Shown: one piece after another, positions 1-6,853 of the stretch | Numbering within the stretch: the stretch's first letter is position 1 | Layout of the letters: every line of letters begins with the position of its first letter | Assembly: GCA_025928125.1 (NCBI GenBank) | Contig: JAICKD010000092.1 | Span: forward strand, 1-8,619 | Reading direction: 5' to 3' | Source: Ktedonobacterales bacterium | Lineage (GTDB): Bacteria > Chloroflexota > Ktedonobacteria > Ktedonobacterales > JADMIN01 | Length of the DNA stretch: 8,619 bases | Translations under genes and position numbers: made by a program | Notes under the pieces: generated by a model | The model's input: only the letters and a program-made list of their open reading frames with translations | Told to the model about the DNA's origin: nothing | Database searches by the model: none

Positions 1-758
1 ATCCAGTGACCAAAGAGAACGAAGGTGACCAGCATCGCGGCGGCGTCGAAGCTCGTCTCGACTGTTGGGGCGAAGAGTGTCGCGAAGACGCTGAACAGAT
101 ACGCGACTAGCACACCCAGGCTGACCAGCACATTCATGTCAAGCGCGCGGTTGCGTAGCGCGCGATACGCCCCCGAATGAAAGGTCCAGCCGCAATACCA
201 GACCACTGGCGTCGTCAGGATAAGCAATATCCAGTTGGGGTTGATGCCGAACGATGGCATCTGGACACGCAAGACATGCACACCGAGCGGGGAATAGAGA
301 ATGATCGGAATCGTCAGAACAAGCGCGATGAAAAAGCGGCGGCGCATATCGGCTTCCATGGCTTTCGCCATCGCCGGATCGCTCATGTCGTGCATCCCAC
401 CATGCATTTCCATGCCCACATGCGCCATAGCGCTGTGATCCGCTGCGGGTTCCATCGCCGCGTTGTGCTCGTGCGGCATACCTGGGATGGTCCCTTCGGC
501 AGAAGGGTTGGTTGCATACGATGCCTGTGGCTGATCCGTGGCGGTCAATGGTCCGCCGCAGGCAAAGCCACAGTCCGTGACGAGATCACGTAGCGTGGCT
601 TCGCTGATATGCCGTTCGTCATAGGTCATCGTGACCGTCTGTGTGACGTAGCTGGCGTCCACTTCGGAGACCGCCGCCAGCGCTCCCAGCCGCTTCTCGA
701 TACTGCGCGCGCATGTCGCGAAGTTCAAGCCTTCGACGGGAAACGTGACGGTTTTCAT
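1..758 (-). CDS. Second heavy-metal (probably copper) P1B-type ATPase, CopB-like, N-terminal 252 residues
   Basis: An open frame runs from ATG at 758 to the left edge with no stop, so the gene is cut and only its N-terminal third is present. Residues 1-70 form a heavy-metal-associated (HMA) fold, but the usual GMTCxxC reads GLNFATC, leaving only Cys16. A second pair, C63 and C67 (CGFAC), sits at the end of the domain. Residues 94-134 are rich in His and Met (PHEH, HSAMAH, MEMHGGMHDM), typical of CopB-like copper or silver pumps. Hydrophobic segments follow at about 141-157, 175-190, 208-229 and 240-252, ending in FGHW, the start of the conserved segment before the actuator domain. The CPx motif, DKTGT and nucleotide-binding domain lie outside the window, so metal specificity cannot be settled. 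The gene starts 40 bp after copZ on the same strand, with a near-perfect Shine-Dalgarno, and is probably the last visible gene of the operon. The family call is firm; copper as substrate is inferred from the neighbours and the His/Met region. Confidence 0.9.
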   Translation of the reverse strand, partial: MKTVTFPVEGLNFATCARSIEKRLGALAAVSEVDASYVTQTVTMTYDERHISEATLRDLVTDCGFACGGPLTATDQPQASYATNPSAEGTIPGMPHEHNAAMEPAADHSAMAHVGMEMHGGMHDMSDPAMAKAMEADMRRRFFIALVLTIPIILYSPLGVHVLRVQMPSFGINPNWILLILTTPVVWYCGWTFHSGAYRALRNRALDMNVLVSLGVLVAYLFSVFATLFAPTVETSFDAAAMLVTFVLFGHW

Positions 759-764
759 CGGTCT

Positions 765-772
765 CCTCCTTT
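765..772 (-). promoter_or_regulatory. Strong ribosome binding site of the second ATPase
   Basis: AAAGGAGG on the minus strand lies 6 bases before the ATG at 758. It fixes the start of the CopB-like gene and suggests independent, efficient initiation rather than coupling to copZ, whose stop codon is at 799-801. Confidence 0.8.
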
Positions 773-798
773 GGAATTTGGCAAGACCGGGCAGATGG

Positions 799-1131
799 CT
801 ACTTCGCGACCGAATAGCCCTCGTCGTCCAGCGTCGCCTCGATCTGCTCCATCGAGACCTGGGCGGGGTCATATCGCAGCTGCACAGTCCTGGTGGGGAT
901 ATCGGTATTCACCGATTCAATCCCCGACAGAGCGCCCAGCGCGCCATTGATCGTCTTGACACAGTGCTCGCAGCTAATATCCGGCACGGAGAGTACGGCT
1001 TCCTGAGTGATCGCCATAATGAAGATGCTCCAGTCGAACTCGCTGGCCAAAAGCGGTCCAGCGCTATACAACGTCTCGAAGTCGCAGGCGTAGATCACGT
1101 CCGCGACGCAACACTTCGCGCAGCGGCTCAT
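799..1131 (-). CDS. copZ: CopZ-like copper chaperone (HMA domain) with a possible Cys-rich N-terminal extension
   Basis: A small cytosolic metallochaperone that binds Cu(I) and hands it to copper ATPases. The HMA domain is clear: the ligand loop is SCEHC (C54 and C57 of the 110-residue form), followed by the beta-alpha-beta-beta-alpha-beta pattern ending in DDEGYSVAK. The usual Met before the loop is Ile. Two starts are possible. The first, ATG at 1131, overlaps the copA stop as ATGA, so translation would be coupled. It adds 38 residues with four cysteines (C4, C7, C8, C16). The second, ATG at 1017, gives a standard 72-residue CopZ and has GGAG 10 bases upstream. The extension has roughly 80% G or C at third codon positions, as expected for coding DNA here, so I keep the longer form, but the start is unsettled. 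The gene lies between two copper ATPase genes, consistent with its serving one or both. Confidence 0.85.
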   Translation of the reverse strand: MSRCAKCCVADVIYACDFETLYSAGPLLASEFDWSIFIMAITQEAVLSVPDISCEHCVKTINGALGALSGIESVNTDIPTRTVQLRYDPAQVSMEQIEATLDDEGYSVAK

Positions 1132-3518
1132 TGCGCGACAGGAACCGCCGACGACTCGCGCTTACGGCTGAAGCGGCGCAGCGAGAGCGAATTTGTCACG
1201 ACGGTGACCGACGAGAGCGCCATTGCCGCCGCGGCAAAGATGGGCGCGGTTTCCCGCAAGAACGGGATTGCGGGCGACGCGATAGCGATGGGGATCAGCA
1301 CCGTGTTGTAGGCAAAGGCCCAGAACAGGTTCTGCCGACTCTTCCGCATCGTCGCGCGCGAAAGGGCGAGCGCCGTCACCAGACTGCGCAGGTTACCCTT
1401 GACGAGCGCGATATCCGCCGTCTCCATCGCGACATCAGTTCCGGTACCCATCGCGATGCCGATATCAGCCTGCGCCAGGGCTGGCGCGTCGTTGATGCCA
1501 TCGCCAGCGAACGCAACCACCGCGCCATCAGCTTGCAGCCGTTTCACCTGCATCGCCTTCTGATCGGGCAAGACCTCCGCCAGCACATTGTTCGCGGGGA
1601 TACCGACCTGCTCGGCGACGCTCTGGGCCGTGCGCCCATTATCGCCGGTAATCATCCAGACCGCGATTCCCCGCGCCTGGAGCCGGGCAACTGCCTCCAC
1701 TGAGCCGACTTTCACCGTGTCGGCGACGCCGAGTATTCCAGCTACGGCGCCATCCACCGCGACCAGCATGGCCGTCTTGCCAGCAGCCTCCAGCGGAGTC
1801 AGCGTGTCCTCGATGTCCGTTGTCTCGAAGCCATGCTCAGCCATCAGTCTGCGCGTGCCAATAAAGAGATCATGACCCGCGATGCGCGCCTCGATCCCGC
1901 CGCCGGGAATCGCCGCGAACCGCTCTACCGGCGTAGCAGGCAGAATGCCACGAGCCTGCGCGCCCTCCACGATTGCCCACGCCAACGGGTGCTCGGATGC
2001 GCTTTCCGCGCCCGCCGCCAACCGCAGCAGTTCATCCTCGGTCAAGGCGGCGTCAGGAGCCACAACGACATCGATCAATTCCGGCTTGCCGCGTGTAATC
2101 GTGCCGGTCTTGTCGAGCACAACGGCGTTCACCGCCTCGATGCGCTCCAGGCTCTCGCCGCCCTTGATGAGCACACCCTGCTCGGCGCCCTGGCCCGTGC
2201 CGACCATAATCGCCGTCGGCGTCGCCAGGCCCAACGCGCAGGGGCAGGCGACCACCAGCACGGCAATCGCCGCGACCAGCGCCACAATCCACGGACTCGT
2301 CACCGCCATACCCTCAGCCACGCCCTGCGGCGCGAAGCCAAAGACATATCCGGCCACAGTCCAACCCATGAAGGCCAGTAGCGCAATGACGAGGACCGCC
2401 GGGACGAAGATGCCGGAGACGGTATCGGCGAGCCGCTGGATCGGCGCTTTCGATCCCTGCGCCTGTTCAACCATCCGAATGATGCCCGCCAGCGTCGTCT
2501 CGCTGCCAACACGAGTGGCGCGCACGCGAAGCATGCCGGTCTGATTGATCGTCGCGCCGATGACAGTCTCGCCAGCGCTTTTCTCCACTGGCAGACTCTC
2601 ACCCGTCAGCATGGACTCATCCACCGGCGAACTGCCTGATAGCACGACGCCATCCGTCGGAATCTTCTCGCCCGGCCGCACGACCAACTCGTCGCCAACC
2701 ACCACCTGTTCGAGAGGCAGGTCTAGTTCGCGACCGCCACGCACGACGTGGGCGACATTGGCTCGCAAGCCCGCCAGCCGCTTGATGGCCTCGCTGGTCT
2801 GACCCTTGGCGCGCGCCTCCAGGTACTTGCCAAGGTAGATCAGAGTGACGATTAGCGCGGTGGTGTCGTAGAACGTGGTCATGCCGACGACGTCCGGCCA
2901 GATGGTTACCACGACGCTCATCAGAAAGGCAGCCGTCGAGCCGAGGCTCACCAGCACATCCATATTCGCGCCAAAGTGCCGCACGACACGCAGCGCCGTC
3001 CGGTGGAAGTCCCAGCCGACGTAGGCCCAGATCGGCGTCGTCAGCGCCAGCAACAGCCAGTTTTCGCCGGGAAAGCGGTTCATGAAGAACATCGAGAGGA
3101 CGATGACCGGAATCGAGAGCGCGATGCCCAGCACGAGCGTGTTACGCCGCCGGACCAGATCGCGCTGCCGCCGGACGGACTCCGCATCCGGCTCATATTC
3201 CCCTGTCGCGGTGACGACAGGCGCTGGCGCGGCGGCCACCTCTTCGGCGCCGTAGCCAGCTTTTTCGACCGCGCCAATCAGGTCGGCTAGCGTCGTCTCG
3301 TCTGGCGCGAAGGTCACGGTGGCCCGCTCCGTCGCCAGGTTGACACTCGCCTCGGCGACGCCTGGCACTTTGCTGAGGCTACGCTCGACCCGCCGGACGC
3401 ACGACGCGCAGGTCATCCCCTCCACCGCGAGTGTCGTGGTCCGCGACCCTGGCGCTGGTGTCTGCGGTGTTGGCTCTATCAGTGAATTTATCTGTCTGCG
3501 ATCCTGTAACTCTGCCAT
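1128..3518 (-). CDS. copA: Copper-exporting P1B-1-type ATPase CopA
   Basis: A 796-residue inner-membrane pump that uses ATP to move Cu(I) out of the cytoplasm. One N-terminal HMA domain (about 27-93) carries GMTCASC with C37 and C40. A charged linker leads to the first transmembrane helices (about 126-146, 152-168, 184-206, 213-231). The actuator domain has TGES at 305-308. The metal-site helix has CPC at 425-427, then the phosphorylation site DKTGT with Asp469, the nucleotide-binding SEHP at 508-511, TGDN at 624-627 and GDGINDAP at 672-679. The last two helices hold YN (737-738) and MxxSS (766-770), the P1B-1 signature for Cu+. All catalytic residues are present and the length is normal for a one-HMA CopA. 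ATG at 3518 has AGGA 8 bases upstream. It begins 45 bp after csoR and ends overlapping copZ by 4 bp, so it is almost certainly in the CsoR-controlled operon. Confidence 0.97.
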   Translation of the reverse strand: MAELQDRRQINSLIEPTPQTPAPGSRTTTLAVEGMTCASCVRRVERSLSKVPGVAEASVNLATERATVTFAPDETTLADLIGAVEKAGYGAEEVAAAPAPVVTATGEYEPDAESVRRQRDLVRRRNTLVLGIALSIPVIVLSMFFMNRFPGENWLLLALTTPIWAYVGWDFHRTALRVVRHFGANMDVLVSLGSTAAFLMSVVVTIWPDVVGMTTFYDTTALIVTLIYLGKYLEARAKGQTSEAIKRLAGLRANVAHVVRGGRELDLPLEQVVVGDELVVRPGEKIPTDGVVLSGSSPVDESMLTGESLPVEKSAGETVIGATINQTGMLRVRATRVGSETTLAGIIRMVEQAQGSKAPIQRLADTVSGIFVPAVLVIALLAFMGWTVAGYVFGFAPQGVAEGMAVTSPWIVALVAAIAVLVVACPCALGLATPTAIMVGTGQGAEQGVLIKGGESLERIEAVNAVVLDKTGTITRGKPELIDVVVAPDAALTEDELLRLAAGAESASEHPLAWAIVEGAQARGILPATPVERFAAIPGGGIEARIAGHDLFIGTRRLMAEHGFETTDIEDTLTPLEAAGKTAMLVAVDGAVAGILGVADTVKVGSVEAVARLQARGIAVWMITGDNGRTAQSVAEQVGIPANNVLAEVLPDQKAMQVKRLQADGAVVAFAGDGINDAPALAQADIGIAMGTGTDVAMETADIALVKGNLRSLVTALALSRATMRKSRQNLFWAFAYNTVLIPIAIASPAIPFLRETAPIFAAAAMALSSVTVVTNSLSLRRFSRKRESSAVPVAQ

Positions 3519-3563
3519 TGTTTCAGTCCTGCTGCTTCATACGGAACCCAGGTAATCTACTAT

Positions 3564-3830
3564 CTACCGGTTGCCCGCCAGGTTATAGAGCTGCACCAAC
3601 TCCTCGACCACCTCGTTCTCGCGTCCCTCGCGAATGCCTGCGGGTACGCAGCCGTGCAGATGATCCTCGAGAATCATCGCCTCGAGCTTCTCGATAGCTT
3701 TGCGCACGGCATAGGTCTGCCGCAGGACGTCTACACAGTATTTGTCTTCTTCGACCATCTTGCGAATGCCGCCCAGATGGCCTTCGATATAGTTGAGCCG
3801 CTTGAGTACACTGGCTTTGTCGGCCTGCAT
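3564..3830 (-). CDS. csoR: Copper-sensing transcriptional repressor CsoR
   Basis: An 88-residue all-helical repressor of the CsoR/RcnR family that binds operator DNA without copper and lets go when Cu(I) binds. The family pattern starts at once (residues 8-20: LKRLNYIEGHLGG). The Cu(I) ligands are Cys32, His57 and Cys61, with the same spacing (25 and 4) as Cys36, His61 and Cys65 of Mycobacterium tuberculosis CsoR. The second-shell residues Tyr31 and Glu77 match Tyr35 and Glu81. This set separates it from nickel RcnR and formaldehyde FrmR. The frame stays open upstream to 4235, but homology begins at the chosen ATG, which has GAGGA 5 bases upstream. Longer versions would run through the operator and promoter. 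It is the first gene of the copper operon, followed by copA after 45 bp. Confidence 0.95.
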   Translation of the reverse strand: MQADKASVLKRLNYIEGHLGGIRKMVEEDKYCVDVLRQTYAVRKAIEKLEAMILEDHLHGCVPAGIREGRENEVVEELVQLYNLAGNR

Positions 3831-3835
3831 CGTCG

Positions 3836-3840
3836 TCCTC
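3836..3840 (-). promoter_or_regulatory. Ribosome binding site that fixes the csoR start
   Basis: GAGGA on the minus strand is 5 bases upstream of the ATG at 3830. It supports the 88-residue CsoR over upstream in-frame ATGs, one of which (3854) lies inside the operator. Confidence 0.65.
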
Positions 3841-3852
3841 GCTTTCACACCC

Positions 3853-3873
3853 ATACCCCCCGGGTAGGGGTAT
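3853..3873 (-). promoter_or_regulatory. CsoR operator
   Basis: A perfect inverted repeat: ATACCCC, a 7-bp spacer (CCGGGTA), then GGGGTAT. The arms and GC-rich centre match the general form of known CsoR operators, which pair TACCCC with GGGGTA. It is centred about 33 bp upstream of the csoR start codon and just downstream of the predicted -10 element, so bound repressor should cover the transcription start. It should control csoR, copA, copZ and the second ATPase gene together. The repeat is seen directly; repressor binding is inferred from the adjacent csoR. Confidence 0.85.
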
Positions 3874-3879
3874 ACCATT

Positions 3880-3888
3880 ATCATACCA
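3880..3888 (-). promoter_or_regulatory. Probable extended -10 promoter of the copper operon
   Basis: The minus strand reads TGGTATGAT, an extended -10 (TGn) with TATGAT matching TATAAT at five of six positions. There is no good -35 at 17 bp, which extended -10 promoters tolerate. TTGAAA is present upstream but only 8 bp away, too close to pair with this -10. The expected start site falls at about 3873, inside the inverted repeat. Predicted by eye only. Confidence 0.55.
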
Positions 3889-4093
3889 CAGCCTTTCAAG
3901 ATAGGACTAGAATCCGCATACGTGGCACGGCCAACGTGGGACGGCTGATTCGCTGGGCTTTTCGCCATCCCCTCCTCATCCTGAGGGCATAGTCCTTGCG
4001 CCACTACTGCAATAACGAGCGCAAATTTCGAGCGACGAGTAAATGGCCCAGCCTGCGCAATAGGCGGAGCGCCCCAGGAACGGTGAAGACACG

Positions 4094-5386
4094 ATGGCGG
4101 ATTCAGGACAAGAAGATCGCCACAAAGAACATGGCGATGAATCGCGCGATTCAGCAGTGCGCCTGTTGACGACACTTGAACAACTGCTCCAGCTTGAAGC
4201 AACCAACATGGCTGACACATTGAATGCCGCGGCACACCTTGTAGGCCAGGTGACGAGCGCCGAAAAGGTGGACCTCTTTCTCTACCATTCTGAGAATCAC
4301 ACGTTGCAGGTAGCCGGTTTAAGCGATACCCCCATGTCGAAACATGAGGTGGAGCTTGGCCTGGATCGGATAGCGATTGCCGATGGTGGTCGGCTCGTCA
4401 AGGTTTTCCAGACAGGTGAGATCTATGCGACGGGCCACGCGGACCGGGATCCAGAGATGCTGCCAGGAATCACTGAGGAGCTTGGGGTCCGCTCTCTGCT
4501 GGTGTCGCCACTGGATGTCGGCGGCGAGCGTCGGGGTGTACTCCAGGCTGCCTCAGCGCTGGAAGATGCGTTCTCGGAGCAGGATCGAAGGTTTTTTGAG
4601 GCGGCGACCCGGTGGGTGGGGCTGGTCGTGCATCGAGCCGAGCTTGTCGAGCAACTGACCATTTCGGCGGGTGAGGAGGCACGGCGATTGGCTGCCGATG
4701 AGTTGATCACTGTCCTTGCCCATGATTTGGGCAATCTTGTCACGCCGCTCTCCTTACGGTTGCAACTGCTACGCCGCAAAGTCGCGCGGAAGGGCAATAC
4801 GAGCGAGTCAAAAGAGTTTGAGATACTTCTAGCCAATGTCGCGCGCCTGCAAGGATTAATTATGAACCTGCTTGATACAGCGCGACTCGATCACGGGCTA
4901 TTCGCAATTGAGCCAGAAGTTTGTGATCTCACGGCGCTGGTAACTGCGACCGCCGCGGTGCTGAGCGCGCCACGGACACCAGTCGAAGTGCACGGAGATC
5001 TTCACGTCATCGTACAGGCTGATCCGGCGAGGTTGCGGCAGGTGATCGAGAACCTGCTGGAGAATGCGCTACAACATACGCGGCCTGGAACGCCGGTCTC
5101 CGTATCAGTTGATATCGAGCCGAAAGAGGAAACGGATTCGGAGAGCGTCACAACGCCAGAGTGGGCAACACTGGTCATTCAGGACCATGGACCAGGCATC
5201 CCAGCAGGAGTGCTTCCTCGCCTCTTCGAGCGGTACGTGAAAGGGCACCATTCACTGGGTATTGGTCTGGGCCTCTACGTTTCGTATCGCATCGTCGAGG
5301 CGCATGGTGGTACGCTGGCCGCGGAATCTATTCCTGGGCAGGGCGCCCGGTTTACTATGCGGCTTCCTCTATCGGCTGACACATAA
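4094..5386 (+). CDS. Cytosolic GAF-domain sensor histidine kinase
   Basis: A 430-residue kinase without membrane segments or signal peptide, so it should sense something inside the cell. Residues about 39-186 form a GAF domain (SPLDVGGERRGVLQAAS at 138-154 is typical of its core). A helical linker leads to the HisKA dimerisation domain with the phospho-acceptor His210 in AHDLGNLVTPL. The ATPase domain has the N box with Asn320 and Asn324 (ENLLENALQH), the G1 box DHGPGIP at 364-370, the F box LFERY at 377-381 and the G2 box GIGLGLY at 389-395. All boxes needed for activity are present. The H box has Gly-Asn-Leu-Val where many kinases have Arg-Asn-Pro-Leu. The ATG at 4094 has GGTGA 7 bases upstream, a modest site. 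The gene diverges from csoR; no response regulator is visible, so its partner and signal are unknown. A link to copper is not supported beyond position. Confidence 0.92.
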   Translation: MADSGQEDRHKEHGDESRDSAVRLLTTLEQLLQLEATNMADTLNAAAHLVGQVTSAEKVDLFLYHSENHTLQVAGLSDTPMSKHEVELGLDRIAIADGGRLVKVFQTGEIYATGHADRDPEMLPGITEELGVRSLLVSPLDVGGERRGVLQAASALEDAFSEQDRRFFEAATRWVGLVVHRAELVEQLTISAGEEARRLAADELITVLAHDLGNLVTPLSLRLQLLRRKVARKGNTSESKEFEILLANVARLQGLIMNLLDTARLDHGLFAIEPEVCDLTALVTATAAVLSAPRTPVEVHGDLHVIVQADPARLRQVIENLLENALQHTRPGTPVSVSVDIEPKEETDSESVTTPEWATLVIQDHGPGIPAGVLPRLFERYVKGHHSLGIGLGLYVSYRIVEAHGGTLAAESIPGQGARFTMRLPLSADT

Positions 5387-5405
5387 AATGAGCGCCCTGC
5401 GCTCA
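5385..5405 (-). terminator. Rho-independent terminator of the C39-like gene
   Basis: A perfect 7-bp stem (TGAGCGC, loop of 3, GCGCTCA, 5389-5405) is followed on the minus strand by TTTTAT. It lies about 44 bp beyond the stop codon of the gene at 5449-6741. The T-run side overlaps the TAA stop of the kinase gene. On the plus strand no T-run follows, so the hairpin is a weak terminator at best for the kinase transcript. Confidence 0.7.
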
Positions 5406-5448
5406 ACCGGGAACGCGATTGAGCTAACCAGCCATATCATCCTTGTCG

Positions 5449-6741
5449 TTATCGTGGCAGCTTGTAGTGGAAGTTCTTGGGGACGATAACCACGTTGCGA
5501 GGGCGCGCCATCTGATTGTACGTGCCAATCGGCAGCGACTTGATATAGTATAACGATGAATCGGTGAGACGGATTCTTGAGCTCGTGCCACCGGTCATGA
5601 CCAGAATGTGGCCGCCTGAGAGGTAGTGGTAGTAGCCCGTGGTCGCGCGCATATTGACCAGAACGGGAATACCAAGCGTATTGGTCAAATAGAGCATCTG
5701 CTTATAGGAAAGCGGATTGTTGGCGAGATACACGTCCGCGCGCAGACCATATTTGGAGACGACCTTGTTGAAGGCGTTGTAGGTAAGCAGCCCCCAGGTC
5801 GGCGAGATATCGGCCCCCATTTCGCGGATTATACGCCCGATGGTCATATGTGGCAGGCCATAGGAGGTCAGGACCTCGGCGAGCGAGGCCGCGCTGCACG
5901 CGGAGCCAGCCCACCGACTGAATTGCGCTCTGCTGTCATAAAGATCGACGCGCTTCATCTGCGTCATCGGTCGCACGCGGCTCGCCATTTTGCCATCAAA
6001 ACGATAGGCTGTCTGGGCGCTTCCCACGGACGCGATGACGCCAGATGCGCCATTGCTGGCCGCCCAAGGAAACGGCGCCAGTGGCAAACCGGGTTGGCCA
6101 ACCACTTGCAGGCCAGACGAAAGCACATAATAGAGCACGAGCGAGATCAGCAGGGTCCGCACCACCCCGGTGGCCGTCCGTCCCATGCGGCTGGGCGAGG
6201 GCTGATCCTTTGCGGCTGGCAGGACGACGTGCTGCCGCGTCGCCGGAATAATAGTCAGTGTAGGGTGCGTAGTGTGCGCGTCGCCGGGTTCATGCTGGTC
6301 GTCGCGCCGTATGAGCGCACGGTTGACCAGTGGCCGCGCGGTTGTCGCCTCGCGCGCTCTGCCAGACGAGGATGTATCAGGGCTCCACTCGTCCTGCTCG
6401 TCCCATTCGCTCCACTGTCGCCATGGATTCCGCCAAATGGTCTCTGCATCCGTATTCACGTCAGCGTCAGCGCCCGCGCCGACAGCCATTCCAATGCGAG
6501 GACGAGACCTCACCTGGCTGATAGTTTCGTCCTGGTCATTCAGCAGGTCGCTTCCCGCGGTACGCCAGACACCTGGGGTATTTCCACCGCGAACGCTGCG
6601 CACCCCAGGCTCGGGCTTCACATACGGCCGATAGTGGCGCGCCTCCTGGCGGCTGGATCCGCTACCTCGTGGGCCGGTTGGCCAGCTACGATGCGGCGGT
6701 GAATCGTCCATCTCGTCAAATTGCCAACCGTGCTGCGTCAC
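5449..6741 (-). CDS. Single-pass membrane protein with extracytoplasmic C39-like (papain-fold) domain
   Basis: A 430-residue protein in three parts. Residues 1-190 are polar, low in complexity and probably disordered, with a Trp-rich patch at 103-119 (WRNPWRQWSEW). Residues about 191-213 are one transmembrane helix; Arg and Lys before it and none just after it predict N-inside, C-outside. Residues about 264-430 resemble the Peptidase_C39_2 group: Cys282 in SACSAAS, His378 in GGHILVMTGG and Asp394 in RLTDSS are the likely triad, and Gln273 may form the oxyanion hole. The usual Cys-Gly after the nucleophile is Cys-Ser. Such domains cleave peptides or act as non-catalytic binding modules; the substrate is unknown. 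No transporter domain is fused, so this is not a bacteriocin exporter. The start is GTG at 6741, chosen because AAGGA lies 7 bases upstream; the next in-frame ATG (6711) lacks a comparable site. It converges on the kinase gene with a 62-bp gap. Confidence 0.8.
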   Translation of the reverse strand: MTQHGWQFDEMDDSPPHRSWPTGPRGSGSSRQEARHYRPYVKPEPGVRSVRGGNTPGVWRTAGSDLLNDQDETISQVRSRPRIGMAVGAGADADVNTDAETIWRNPWRQWSEWDEQDEWSPDTSSSGRAREATTARPLVNRALIRRDDQHEPGDAHTTHPTLTIIPATRQHVVLPAAKDQPSPSRMGRTATGVVRTLLISLVLYYVLSSGLQVVGQPGLPLAPFPWAASNGASGVIASVGSAQTAYRFDGKMASRVRPMTQMKRVDLYDSRAQFSRWAGSACSAASLAEVLTSYGLPHMTIGRIIREMGADISPTWGLLTYNAFNKVVSKYGLRADVYLANNPLSYKQMLYLTNTLGIPVLVNMRATTGYYHYLSGGHILVMTGGTSSRIRLTDSSLYYIKSLPIGTYNQMARPRNVVIVPKNFHYKLPR

Positions 6742-6748
6742 GAGGTAG

Positions 6749-6755
6749 TCCTTCC
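6749..6755 (-). promoter_or_regulatory. Ribosome binding site supporting a GTG start
   Basis: GGAAGGA on the minus strand is 7 bases before GTG at 6741. It decides for the GTG start over the ATG ten codons downstream. Confidence 0.6.
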
Positions 6756-6824
6756 CAGGAGTTCGGAAGCGCTTGGGCCTACATCCTTGTTGCTTGTGTC
6801 GCTAGAGATGCTTGCGTCATCGCG

Positions 6825-6853
6825 CGCTCAGCTATCGCTTGAGATAGCCAGCG
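6825..6853. repeat. Imperfect hairpin in the divergent intergenic region
   Basis: GCTATC and GATAGC (6831-6836 and 6843-6848) pair around a 6-base loop. CGCT and AGCG extend the stem across a small internal loop. No T-run follows on either strand, so it is not a standard terminator. It lies about 85 bp upstream of the C39-like gene and could be a regulator site or chance. Confidence 0.35.

Noticed and set aside
1882..2544. Long plus-strand frames opposite copA
   Set aside because: They are antisense shadows of a complete and well-conserved P-type ATPase.
3893..3898. TTGAAA as the -35 of the csoR promoter
   Set aside because: It lies only 8 bp from the best -10, too close; at normal spacing it points to a poor -10.
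3974..3986. Small hairpin CCTCA-TCC-TGAGG between csoR and the kinase gene
   Set aside because: Only 5 bp with a 3-base loop and no T-run; easily due to chance.
3831..4235. N-terminal extension of the csoR frame to a 223-residue protein
   Set aside because: The extra residues are not CsoR-like, would span the operator and promoter, and overlap the kinase gene on the other strand; the ATG at 3830 has its own ribosome binding site.
5626..6702. Long 358-codon plus-strand frame opposite the C39-like gene
   Set aside because: Its translation is rich in Arg, His and Pro with no domain, as expected for the antisense of a GC-rich gene; the opposite strand has a membrane helix and a C39 motif.
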